Origin: CAYXWM01 sp964468805
GTDB taxonomy: Bacteria; Bacillota; Clostridia; Lachnospirales; WRBF01
DNA length: 42,278 nucleotides
Assembly (NCBI GenBank): GCA_964468805.1
Contig: CAYXWM010000018.1
Span: 1-42,278, forward strand
Direction: 5' to 3'
The position numbers and the translations under genes were made by a program. How positions within the stretch are numbered: position 1 is the first letter of the stretch; each line of letters opens with the position of its first letter. This document shows positions 1-7,776 of this stretch, in pieces. The notes beneath the pieces are model-generated. The model had not been told where the DNA came from. It searched no databases and worked only from the letters and a program-made list of their open reading frames with translations.

Positions 1-27
1 GTAATTCAGGGCTAATATTTTCCTTTA

Positions 28-59
28 AATTTACCGGTAGTGTATATTACCGGTAAATT
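28..59. repeat. Short inverted repeat, possible terminator
   Basis: A 12-base arm at 28-39 (AATTTACCGGTA) is the reverse complement of 48-59, with an 8-base loop. A T-rich stretch follows (ttgttttgtgtt), so it could end a transcript coming from left of the window. ACCGGT also recurs just after the tandem array (near 490). No gene is visible in positions 1-569. Confidence 0.5.
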
Positions 60-72
60 GTTTTGTGTTCTA

Positions 73-476
73 TACTAATTCCATATAAGATGATGGAGAA
101 AAATAATCATTTTTCCCTTGAACCGTTGGAAAAAATCAATTATTTTTCTCCTCTGTTTAAAATGGAATCAATATACTAATTCCATATAATGAGAAGGAGA
201 AAAATAACAGTTTTTCCCTTGAACCGTTGGAAAAAATCAATTATTTTTCTCCTCTGTTTAAAATGGAATCAATATACTAATTCCATATAATGAGAAGGAG
301 AAAAATAACAGTTTTTCCCTTGAACCGTTGGAAAAAATCAATTATTTTTCTCCTCTGTTTAAAATGGAATCAATATACTAATTCCATATAAGATGATGGA
401 GAAAAATAATAGTTTTTCCCTTGAACCGTTGGAAAAAAATAAATTATTCTTGCCTTCTGTTTAAAATGGAATCATT
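73..476. repeat. Tandem array of four 101-bp hairpin repeats
   Basis: Four head-to-tail units start at 73, 174, 275 and 376 with an exact period of 101 bases. Each unit folds as a long imperfect hairpin: ATTCCA pairs with TGGAAT at the outside, GGAGAAAAATAAT pairs with ATTATTTTTCTCC in the middle, and TTTTTCC pairs with GGAAAAA around a loop containing CTTGAACCGTT. Units 2 and 3 are nearly identical, while unit 4 has a decayed right arm. There are no variable spacers, so this is not a CRISPR array. A single diverged copy sits upstream of hslO (about 4853-4956). Mobile hairpin element (MITE-like) or structured RNA are both open. Confidence 0.9.
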
Positions 477-569
477 ATATTATACAAATTACCGGTTTCG
501 GAAATAATTTACCCGAAGGCATTTAATTTTTTACTAACGTAAATTATTTTTCTAAAGAAGGTTAAACAT

Positions 570-1133
570 TTGGACTTATTCACGCTTGCACTTGAGTTTT
601 TGAAAGTAGGGATCTTTTCAATAGGCGGAGGTATGGCTACCCTGCCTTTTTTAGCTGATATAGCTGTAAGAAAGCCTTGGTTTACACCGGAACAACTTAT
701 AGACATGATAGCCATTTCCGAATCCACCCCGGGACCCATAGGCATAAACATAGCAACCTTTGCCGGATACTCCGCCGGAGGCGTTTTGGGCAGCATTGTT
801 TCGTCAATTTGCTTGATTATACCATCTATGTTGATTGCATTGATAATGTCAGGGGTTCTTAAAAAATTCAATGACAACAAGTTTGTCAAATGGGGATTTT
901 ACGGGTTGAGACCGGCGGTAACCGCTCTTATAGCCTTTGCTGCCTACGGAATAGTAATCATTACTTTTTTCAATTTTCCCTTGTACCAAGAAACCGGCAA
1001 CCTTTGGGATATGTTTAATGTAATATCCTTGGGGATTTTTGCGTTTCTCTTTGTTTTCACACGTAAAGTAAAAATTCATCCCGCCTTTTATTTGGGAATA
1101 GCCGCAGTTTTGGGGATAATATTTAAACTTTAA
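570..1133 (+). CDS. Chromate transporter family (CHR) membrane protein, short form
   Basis: The 187-residue protein has the single CHR domain seen in short, half-length chromate transporter proteins. The N-terminal FSIGGG glycine motif and the STPGPIGIN motif near residue 50 are typical, followed by several hydrophobic segments. Known members export chromate or related anions, and short forms usually work as a pair encoded by adjacent genes. No partner is visible downstream. One could lie left of the window, beyond the tandem repeat array. The start is TTG at 570, preceded by AAGAAGGT at a suitable distance. The gene runs toward thrS and shares a bidirectional terminator with it. It is transcribed against the direction of replication, unlike its neighbours. 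Substrate is not provable from sequence. Confidence 0.85.
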   Translation: MDLFTLALEFLKVGIFSIGGGMATLPFLADIAVRKPWFTPEQLIDMIAISESTPGPIGINIATFAGYSAGGVLGSIVSSICLIIPSMLIALIMSGVLKKFNDNKFVKWGFYGLRPAVTALIAFAAYGIVIITFFNFPLYQETGNLWDMFNVISLGIFAFLFVFTRKVKIHPAFYLGIAAVLGIIFKL

Positions 1134-1195
1134 TTTCCGTTAAATTTCAATTAGTTTTCTCCTTCAAGGTCTTTCTGTAATTTTTCTTAGCACAC

Positions 1196-1233
1196 AAAAA
1201 ACCACTCGGTTTACCTTCCGAGTGGTTTTTGTT
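1196..1233. terminator. Bidirectional terminator between the CHR gene and thrS
   Basis: AACCACTCGG (1200-1209) pairs perfectly with CCGAGTGGTT (1218-1227) around an 8-base loop. A-runs on the left and T-runs on the right serve both convergent genes. Confidence 0.9.
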
Positions 1234-1234
1234 A

Positions 1235-3172
1235 TTAAACCCTTAAACTTCTGGTATTGCTTTCTTCGGTTACTTGTTTTATAAAATCGTCTACAGGTAC
1301 GGAACCTTCGTCGCCCAATCTGCTGCGAACGGATACTGTTTTGTTTTCCGCCTCTTGTTCGCCTACCACCAACATATAGGGTACGCGTTCAAGACGGGCG
1401 GCACGGATTTTATAGCCGATTTTTTCCGCACGGAAATCGCATTCTGTACGTATATTCATCGCTTTCAGCTTTTTGGCTATATCAGCCGCATAGTCGTTGA
1501 AACGCTCGGATATGGGCAGGATTACTACCTGTACCGGCGCCATCCAAAGCGGCAGGGCTCCGGCGTATTTTTCTATAAGCATAGCCAAGGTACGCTCGTA
1601 ACAGCCGATGGAAGTACGGTGGATAACGATGGGGTGTTTCTTTGAACCGTCCTTGTCCACGTAGGTCATGTTGAAACGTTGAGCAAGAGCAAAGTCTATT
1701 TGCACGGTGATTATGGTATCTTCCTTGCCGTAGATATTTTTAAACTGTATATCCAGTTTGGGACCATAGAACGCCGCTTCGCCGGCTTCTTCGGTAAACT
1801 CTATATTCAGCTTTTGGAGCATACTGCGCATTATATCCTGGGTTTCTTTCCAAGTTTCAGGGTCACCTACGTATTTTTCTTGGTTGTTTTCGTCCCATTT
1901 GGAGAAGCGGTATTTAATGTCGTGTTGTATACCCAATGAGGACATCATAAAGTTAACCAAGTCAACCACGCCGAAAAATTCGTCCTCCAACTGCTCCTTG
2001 GTGCAGACCAAGTGAGCCTCGGAGATGGTGAACTGGCGAAGACGGATAAGCCCGTGCATTTCTCCGGAGGATTCGTTTCTGAACAGGGTAGATGTTTCCG
2101 AATAGCGTATGGGTAAATCACGGTAGCTGTGTTGTTCGGCGTTGTATATGGAGAACTGGAAAGGACAGGTCATGGGGCGTAAAGCGTAGGCATTTTCTTC
2201 ATCGTTGCCCATTATAAACATACCGTCACGGTACAAATCCCAGTGTCCGGAGATTTTGTAAAGGTCGGATTTCGCCATAAAAGGAGTTTTGGTGAAAACA
2301 TAGCCTCTGGACTCCTCGGTATCCTCAACAAAACGTTGAAGCACCTGCAATACTTTTGCACCTTTGGGCATCATCAAGGGCAAACCTTGTCCGATAACGT
2401 CGGAGGTGGTGAAATATCTTAATTCTCTGCCCAGTTTATTGTGGTCACGTTTTCTGGCTTCTTCACGGGCGTGGAGGTAGGCTTCAAGGTCGGCTGTTTT
2501 CGGGAAAGCTGTGCCGTAGATACGACTGAGCATTTTATTTTTTTCGGATCCTCTCCAGTAAGCACCTGAGGAGCCGCCGTCGTTTAAAAGGGCAACGGCT
2601 TTTACTGATTTGGTGTTGAGTAAGTGTGGTCCGGCACAAAGGTCGGTAAAATCGCCTTGTTTATAGAAAGAAATAACCGCATCTTCCGGCAGTTCGTTTA
2701 TTAGTTCAACCTTGTACGGTTCGTCTTTCATAAGTTCCAAAGCTTCGGCACGGGGTAAGGTAAAGCGTTCTATTTCATGACCTGCCTTGATTATTTTTTT
2801 CATCTCTGCTTCTATGGCTGTAACGTCTTCGGCGGTAAAGGGAGCGTTGTTGTCGAAGTCGTAGTAGAAGCCCTCGTCTGTAGCAGGTCCTATGGCAAGT
2901 TTAGCGTTGGGAAACAGGTTTTTTACAGCCTGTGCCAATATATGTGAAGCGGTGTGGCGGTAAGCACGTTGTCCTTGAGGGTCGTCGAAAGTTAAAAGAT
3001 TAAGTTCGCAATCATTTTCCAAGGTGTCACGTAGGTCTGCAATTTCGCCGTTTACCAGCCCTGCCAAGGTTACCCTTGCCAAGCCTTCGCTGATGCTTTT
3101 GGCTACGTCCAGAACAGTTACGCCTTTTTCGAATGTTTTTATGTCGCCGCCTTTGAGAGTAACATTTATCAT
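1235..3172 (-). CDS. thrS: Threonine--tRNA ligase
   Basis: This enzyme charges tRNA-Thr with threonine in the cytoplasm. The 645-residue protein has the full family layout: an N-terminal TGS domain (about 1-62), the editing domain with HTASH (73-77) and the C179/H183 pair in CAGPH, then the class II catalytic core with MTCPF around C336, and a C-terminal anticodon-binding domain. The start is ATG at 3172, preceded by AAAGGAG; an upstream in-frame extension has no ribosome site and does not fit the family. In Bacillus, thrS lies beside ytxC, and the same adjacency is seen here. Threonyl-tRNA synthetase genes in Firmicutes are often T-box controlled, but no T-box sequence is evident upstream. 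A leader hairpin is present instead. Confidence 0.97.
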   Translation of the reverse strand: MINVTLKGGDIKTFEKGVTVLDVAKSISEGLARVTLAGLVNGEIADLRDTLENDCELNLLTFDDPQGQRAYRHTASHILAQAVKNLFPNAKLAIGPATDEGFYYDFDNNAPFTAEDVTAIEAEMKKIIKAGHEIERFTLPRAEALELMKDEPYKVELINELPEDAVISFYKQGDFTDLCAGPHLLNTKSVKAVALLNDGGSSGAYWRGSEKNKMLSRIYGTAFPKTADLEAYLHAREEARKRDHNKLGRELRYFTTSDVIGQGLPLMMPKGAKVLQVLQRFVEDTEESRGYVFTKTPFMAKSDLYKISGHWDLYRDGMFIMGNDEENAYALRPMTCPFQFSIYNAEQHSYRDLPIRYSETSTLFRNESSGEMHGLIRLRQFTISEAHLVCTKEQLEDEFFGVVDLVNFMMSSLGIQHDIKYRFSKWDENNQEKYVGDPETWKETQDIMRSMLQKLNIEFTEEAGEAAFYGPKLDIQFKNIYGKEDTIITVQIDFALAQRFNMTYVDKDGSKKHPIVIHRTSIGCYERTLAMLIEKYAGALPLWMAPVQVVILPISERFNDYAADIAKKLKAMNIRTECDFRAEKIGYKIRAARLERVPYMLVVGEQEAENKTVSVRSRLGDEGSVPVDDFIKQVTEESNTRSLRV

Positions 3173-3213
3173 AAATTTTCTCCTTTGCGATGAAAAGTCA
3201 GTGGAAAGAGCAT

Positions 3214-3252
3214 AAAACCTTTGGGGAAAAAACTTTTTTTCCAAAAAAGCCG
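3214..3252 (-). repeat. Leader hairpin repeat upstream of thrS
   Basis: Read on the minus strand this is CGGCTTTTTTGG, a purine run, GTTTTTTCCCCAAAGGTTT. It matches the 5' and 3' ends of the hairpin upstream of hflX and is a GGGG/CCCC variant of the leader family. It ends about 45 nt before the thrS start codon. A possible promoter lies just upstream (TTGAAT, 15-base spacer, TATACT, 3253-3279 on the minus strand). Confidence 0.55.
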
Positions 3253-3297
3253 AGTATAGAATAATGTTTAAAGATTCAATGCATTTTATAATAATAT

Positions 3298-3373
3298 AGC
3301 AGTTTGACCGTAATTGCAAGTGTATCCCTATTAACCGGGGAAAGATTGCAATATGTTCAAACTGCTTTTTTTG
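3298..3373. other. Long interrupted hairpin with T-run between ytxC-like gene and thrS
   Basis: AGCAGTTTGA (3298-3307) pairs with TCAAACTGCT (3357-3366), and inside it ATTGCAA pairs with TTGCAAT. A run of seven T follows on the plus strand, so it looks like a terminator for plus-strand transcription. Both flanking genes are on the minus strand, so its role is unclear. Confidence 0.6.
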
Positions 3374-3408
3374 ATAAGTTTTTTGAGTGTCGTAAAGCTT
3401 GCCGGTAT

Positions 3409-3822
3409 TTAATATTCTTGGAGCAGCAAGCTTGTGTTCATGTTCTTTTTCACTACGGCATAGAGGATACTGTCGATTTTGTTTGTATAGTCCTGCAATC
3501 TGAAATCCACGTAGCCGTCCATGTTTATGGTTTGGTTTAGGGAGATGTAGTTTTGCAGGTCTTCGGAGATGTTATTCGGTTCGGTAAAAACAGATTGCAA
3601 CAGTATATTTTTAAGCCGCTGTGAGCGTTTCACTATGGGGTTACGGTCCAGGACAAAGCATTTTAACATTTGTATGAAGCTTTTAAGATAAACGGTAGCT
3701 GTGGGGATTACAAAGGCTTTGAAGCCGGAGGCTTCGAACAGTTCGTAACTTACCTTGTTGCTTACCAGAAATTTTGATAACTCCAAGCTGTACCGTTTTG
3801 TATAGACAGTAACATTGAGCAT
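3409..3822 (-). CDS. YtxC-like sporulation-family protein, short
   Basis: The 137-residue product resembles the N-terminal half of YtxC, a poorly understood sporulation-associated family of roughly 280-300 residues. The strongest match in my memory is the segment near residues 105-120, GYVDFRLQDY, corresponding to the conserved GFxNFRLKDY stretch. Position supports the call, since ytxC lies directly before thrS in Bacillus and relatives. The C-terminal half of the family is absent: the frame ends in LLLQEY and the following 230 bases hold a hairpin and the thrS leader. It may be a truncated remnant or a shortened form. The start is ATG at 3822 with a weak GGCGGTGG upstream; a TTG 15 bases earlier is less likely. 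Confidence 0.55.
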   Translation of the reverse strand: MLNVTVYTKRYSLELSKFLVSNKVSYELFEASGFKAFVIPTATVYLKSFIQMLKCFVLDRNPIVKRSQRLKNILLQSVFTEPNNISEDLQNYISLNQTINMDGYVDFRLQDYTNKIDSILYAVVKKNMNTSLLLQEY

Positions 3823-3947
3823 ATACCACCGCCACAAACCTTGATATAAAAACTATATGCCGGTACTTGCTTCGTTTTACCTGTCTGAATAAAATTTTTG
3901 ACCGGACGGGTGTGAGTGTGTGATAAAGACCTTGTTTTAACCTTGAT

Positions 3948-4796
3948 TTATTTAAAGTCGTCGGGGTAGAAGTCGTAGTCTTTATTGCAGAAATGGCAAT
4001 GCATATTTATTTTGCCGTCCTCAGCCAGAATTTTTTGAATTTCTTTTGGGTTGAGAGATGCCAGGGCTTTTTTTACTCGGTCGGGTGAGCAGTTACAGTG
4101 GTAAAGCACGGGCATTTCTTCGTTGATTACGGGGTTTAGACCTTTAAGGACGGTTTGAATCATGTTTTGGTTTTCGTTTAGCATGGCCGTGACCGGAGGG
4201 CAGGCGATAAGGTTTGTTTCAAGGATATTTATCATTTCATCGTCGGCTTGGGGCATAAGCTGAACTATGAAGCCGCCGGCGGATTTTATGCTGTGGTCAC
4301 GTTCAACCATAACGCCTAAGGCAACGGAGGTAGGTATTTGTTCGCTTTTGGCGTAGTAGTAGGTGAGGTCGTCGGCTATTTCGCCCGAAACCAAGGGAAT
4401 CATGCCCACGTACGGCTCTTTTAAGCCCAAATCACGAATTACCACCAGTTCGCCCATGCCCACGGCTGTTGAGACGTCCAATTTTCCGTTTGGTTTCAAG
4501 GGCAACTCTACAAAGGGGTTGTTTACATAACCTTTGACTCGACCCAAATAATCCGCTGTTGCAACCATGCCGCCTATTTCGCCGTCGCCTTTAACTTTAA
4601 GGGTAAGAAGGTCGGTATCACTTTTTAACATACTGCCCATAACAGCCGCCGCTGTTAGCAAACGTCCGAAGCCGGCAGAGGCTGTGGGTGAAGTTTTATG
4701 GATTTGAACGGCACGGTTCACTGTGTCCGTGGTATAGGCGAAAAATCCCCTGATTGCACCATTTCCGGCTGTTACTCTGATTATTTTGTCTGACAT
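3948..4796 (-). CDS. hslO: Hsp33 redox-regulated chaperonin
   Basis: Hsp33 is a cytoplasmic holdase chaperone switched on by oxidation. The 282-residue length is normal. The C-terminal zinc switch is intact: cysteines 234 and 236 (CNC) and 267 and 270 (CHFC) have the family spacing. The start is ATG at 4796, with AAAGGAG eight bases upstream on the minus strand. It sits between the ytxC-like gene and gyrA as its own transcription unit. Its 5' region is unusual: a leader hairpin repeat ends 16 bases before the start codon and carries a solo relative of the 101-bp repeat inside it. Confidence 0.96.
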   Translation of the reverse strand: MSDKIIRVTAGNGAIRGFFAYTTDTVNRAVQIHKTSPTASAGFGRLLTAAAVMGSMLKSDTDLLTLKVKGDGEIGGMVATADYLGRVKGYVNNPFVELPLKPNGKLDVSTAVGMGELVVIRDLGLKEPYVGMIPLVSGEIADDLTYYYAKSEQIPTSVALGVMVERDHSIKSAGGFIVQLMPQADDEMINILETNLIACPPVTAMLNENQNMIQTVLKGLNPVINEEMPVLYHCNCSPDRVKKALASLNPKEIQKILAEDGKINMHCHFCNKDYDFYPDDFK

Positions 4797-4811
4797 GGTA
4801 TCTCCTTTGGT

Positions 4812-4985
4812 AAGACCTTGAGGGAAACTTTTATGAAGAAAAAGTTTGAGGTATAATGATTCCATTTAAAACAGAGTACAAAAATAATTGATTTTTTCCA
4901 ACGGTTCAAGGAAAAAACAATTATTTTTGTACTTCATCTTATATGGAATTAGTATAAAATTTACATTACCTCAAACATTCTTCAA
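4812..4985 (-). repeat. Leader hairpin repeat upstream of hslO (with nested insert)
   Basis: On the hslO strand it begins GTTTGAGGTAATGTAAATTT and ends with AACTTTTTCTTCATAAAAGTT followed by CCCTCAAGGTCTT. GTTTGAGGTA can pair either with TACCTCAAAC after the nested element (10 bp) or, more weakly, with the final CCCTCAAGG, so two folds compete. The end lies 16 bases before the ATG and abuts the ribosome site. Confidence 0.8.
4853..4956 (-). repeat. Solo copy of the 101-bp hairpin repeat
   Basis: This is the reverse complement of the units at 73-476. The loop (CTTGAACCGTTGGAAAAAAT) and outer ATTCCA/TGGAAT arms are kept. The middle stem differs: AGTACAAAAATAATTG pairs perfectly with CAATTATTTTTGTACT, where the tandem copies have GGAGAAAAATAAT with ATTATTTTTCTCC. 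Changes on both arms preserve pairing. Confidence 0.85.
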
Positions 4986-5029
4986 ATGATTATGTTTTAT
5001 ATAATTTCATTCAACAGAGTGGCGAAATT

Positions 5030-7612
5030 TTATTCTGTGTCGGTTTCTTCCTCTGCTTCTGCTGTAACTTCTTCTATAACTTCTTCTGTATCTGCTTCAG
5101 GTTCTGCTATAAGTTCCGCTTGTTCCGGGGATTCATCCGGATCAACTTCAACGTCCGCTTCTGCATCTTCGCATAATTCTTCGCCGATTTTGGCTATGCT
5201 TATTACTTCGGAGTTTTCCGGGAGGTTAATAAGTTTTACGCCTTGGGTAACACGTTTTTGAGTGGATATATCGGCTATACGTATACGAATGATAACACCG
5301 TCGGAGTTGATTAACATAAGCTCGTCCTTATCGTCAACCTTGGCAACGCCAACAACAGAGCCTGTTTTTTCCGTTATACGGTAAATTTTAACACCCTTAC
5401 CGCCTCTGTGACGGGATGCAAATTCTTCGATGTCTGTACGTTTACCGAAACCGCCGGAGGTAACGAAAAGCACTTGGCAATTGCCGTTAATGGTATCGGC
5501 GGAAACTACGCAGTCCCCGGGATTTAAGGTTATTGCACGAACCCCTGCGGCTGTACGACCCATTACACGCACTTCGTCTTCATTAAAGCGAAGACCCATG
5601 CCCTCTTTGGTTGCCACGAAGATTTCGTCCTCACCGCCTGTTTTCAGTACGGCTATAAGTTCGTCATCCTCACGGAAGCTTAACGCCAACAAACCGGAAT
5701 TTCTGATACGGGCGAAGTGTGACAGTGAGGTTTTCTTAATAACTCCGTATTTGGTTACCATTACAAGATTTTCGTCCTCTGTAAACTCTCTGACAGGGAT
5801 TACAGCGGCTATTTTTTCACCGGGCGATAAATTCAGTAGGTTTACTATGGCTATACCTTTTGCGGCTCTACCGGACTCGGGTATTTCATAGGTTTTTATG
5901 CTGTATGCCTTACCCAGACTGGTGAAGAAAAGTATATTGTCGTGGGTACTGGCAACGATAAGGTTTTTCGCCACGTCCTCGTCTCTGGTGCCCATGCCCA
6001 AAATACCTCTGCCGCCTCGGTTTTGGCTTCTGTAGGTGTTCAGAGGTAGGCGTTTGATGTAATCCATAAAACTCATGGTGATTACGGAGGTTTCTTCGTC
6101 TATTAAATCTTCGAAATCTATTTCTCCGGAGTCTTGGACTATTTCTGTGCGCCGTGCATCGCCGTATTTTTGTTTAATAAGCGATATTTCTTCACGTATA
6201 ACTTGATACAGGCGACCTTCGTCCGCCAGTATGGCTTTGAGTTCGCCTATGGTTACTTGAATATCAGCGTATTCTTTTTCCAACTTTTCACGCTCAAGGC
6301 TTGTTAAGCTGCGGAAACGCATATCGATAATTGCTTCTGTTTGTCGCTCGGAAAGACCGTAGCGTTCGGTCAGCACCGTTCGGGCTGTTGCCGTGTCTCT
6401 TGAACTGCGGATTAATTGCAGTATTTCATCCATATTTTTAAGAGCCAACAGGTAACCCTCGAGTATATGAGCACGTTTTTCAGCTTTTGCCAGATCGAAA
6501 GCTGTACGTCTGGTGACCACTTCTTTTTGATGGTCTATATAATGGTCAAGCAATTCCCTTAAATTTAAGGTTTTAGGCTTATTATCAACCAAAGCAAGCA
6601 TATTTAATCCAAAACTTTCTTGCATTTGGGAGTACTTGTAAAGTTGGTTTAAGATAACGTTGGGGTTTGCATCTTTTTTAAGCTCTATTACTACTCTGAC
6701 CCCGTTACGATCGGATTCGTCGCGGATATCATAAATACCCTCGACTTTCTTTTCGCCTACCAATGAGCCGATTTTTTCAACCAAACGGGATTTGTTTACC
6801 TGATATGGCAACTCGGTGATAATAATTGTTTCACGGTTGCCCAAGGTTTCTATGGTAGCTTTTGCACGGACAAGAATTTTGCCTCGACCGGTGCGATAGG
6901 CTTGTTTAATGCCGTTGGTGCCTAAAATTATGCCGTAAGTAGGGAAGTCGGGACCTTTGATTATGTCCAATAGTTCCTTAATTTCCGTTTCTTTGCCGGC
7001 AACACGGTTGTCTATGACTTTGAGGATACCGTCCACTACTTCCGTTAGGTTATGTGGCGGAATATAGGTAGCCATACCTACGGCTATACCGGAGGAACCG
7101 TTAACCAGTAGATTTGGGAATCTTGAGGGCAGAACCGAAGGTTCGCTGAATTCTTGGTCGTAGTTTGGCACAAAATCAACGGTGTTCTTATCTATGTCTG
7201 CCAGCATTTGCAGTGAGATATGACTTAGGCGGGCTTCCGTATAACGAGGAGCCGCGGCACTGTCGCCGTCCATGGAGCCGAAGTTTCCGTGGCCGTCTAC
7301 CAGCATATAACGCATGGAGAAATCCTGGGCCATACGAACCATGGACTCGTAAATTGAGGAGTCGCCGTGGGGGTGATATTTACCCATGGTATCGCCCACG
7401 ATACGAGCTGATTTTTTGTAGCCCTTGGTGGGGTCCAGATTCAGTTCATGCATGGCGTAGAGTATGCGGCGATGTACCGGTTTCAGACCGTCGCGAACGT
7501 CCGGCAAGGCTCTGGAAACGATAACGCTCATGGCATAGTCTATATAAGATTTACGCATTTCTTCGCTTAAATCTATTTGTTTTATTTTCTCTTGCTTTAG
7601 TTCTTCTTCCAT
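5030..7612 (-). CDS. gyrA: DNA gyrase subunit A
   Basis: GyrA is the DNA cutting and rejoining subunit of gyrase and works with GyrB from the adjacent gene. The 860-residue protein shows the active-site tyrosine Y124 in APRYTEARLS. The quinolone-determining stretch GKYHPHGDSSIYES has serine at position 85 and glutamate at 89. A GyrA box, QNRGGRG, near residue 520 marks it as gyrase rather than topoisomerase IV. The C-terminus carries a glutamate-rich acidic tail of about 50 residues, as in many gyrases. The start is ATG at 7612 with GGAG upstream; an in-frame extension of 14 residues lies inside the leader hairpin and is unlikely. Confidence 0.98.
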   Translation of the reverse strand: MEEELKQEKIKQIDLSEEMRKSYIDYAMSVIVSRALPDVRDGLKPVHRRILYAMHELNLDPTKGYKKSARIVGDTMGKYHPHGDSSIYESMVRMAQDFSMRYMLVDGHGNFGSMDGDSAAAPRYTEARLSHISLQMLADIDKNTVDFVPNYDQEFSEPSVLPSRFPNLLVNGSSGIAVGMATYIPPHNLTEVVDGILKVIDNRVAGKETEIKELLDIIKGPDFPTYGIILGTNGIKQAYRTGRGKILVRAKATIETLGNRETIIITELPYQVNKSRLVEKIGSLVGEKKVEGIYDIRDESDRNGVRVVIELKKDANPNVILNQLYKYSQMQESFGLNMLALVDNKPKTLNLRELLDHYIDHQKEVVTRRTAFDLAKAEKRAHILEGYLLALKNMDEILQLIRSSRDTATARTVLTERYGLSERQTEAIIDMRFRSLTSLEREKLEKEYADIQVTIGELKAILADEGRLYQVIREEISLIKQKYGDARRTEIVQDSGEIDFEDLIDEETSVITMSFMDYIKRLPLNTYRSQNRGGRGILGMGTRDEDVAKNLIVASTHDNILFFTSLGKAYSIKTYEIPESGRAAKGIAIVNLLNLSPGEKIAAVIPVREFTEDENLVMVTKYGVIKKTSLSHFARIRNSGLLALSFREDDELIAVLKTGGEDEIFVATKEGMGLRFNEDEVRVMGRTAAGVRAITLNPGDCVVSADTINGNCQVLFVTSGGFGKRTDIEEFASRHRGGKGVKIYRITEKTGSVVGVAKVDDKDELMLINSDGVIIRIRIADISTQKRVTQGVKLINLPENSEVISIAKIGEELCEDAEADVEVDPDESPEQAELIAEPEADTEEVIEEVTAEAEEETDTE

Positions 7613-7631
7613 ATTTTGCTCCGATCTAAGG

Positions 7632-7712
7632 AAAAGCCTTGAGGGAGAAAACATTTTTTCAACGGCGAAAAAAGGTTTTCTCCCTCAAACTCCCTCTTTC
7701 CAAAAAAGCCTA
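7632..7712 (-). repeat. Leader hairpin repeat upstream of gyrA
   Basis: On the gyrA strand the order is GGCTTTTTTGGAAAGAGGGAG, then TTGAGGGAGAAAACC, a T-rich loop, GTTTTCTCCCTCAA and GGCTTTT. The two long arms pair over about 14 bases. It ends about 24 bases before the gyrA ATG and fills most of the 164-base gyrB-gyrA spacer. Confidence 0.8.
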
Positions 7713-7776
7713 ATGAAATTCATGTATTTATTTTAATGGCAATAATACTTTTATTGGTAGATTTAATAAGTTTTTG

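Noticed and set aside
73..476. CRISPR array
   Set aside because: The 101-base units are contiguous and almost identical throughout, with no unique spacers and no cas genes in the window.
3173..3408. T-box riboswitch before thrS
   Set aside because: No T-box core (AGGGTGGNACCGCG-like) or specifier stem was seen on the minus strand; only the leader hairpin and a reverse-facing hairpin are present.
5430..5891. A 153-codon plus-strand frame inside gyrA
   Set aside because: Antisense shadow of the GyrA C-terminal domain; composition typical of such shadows.
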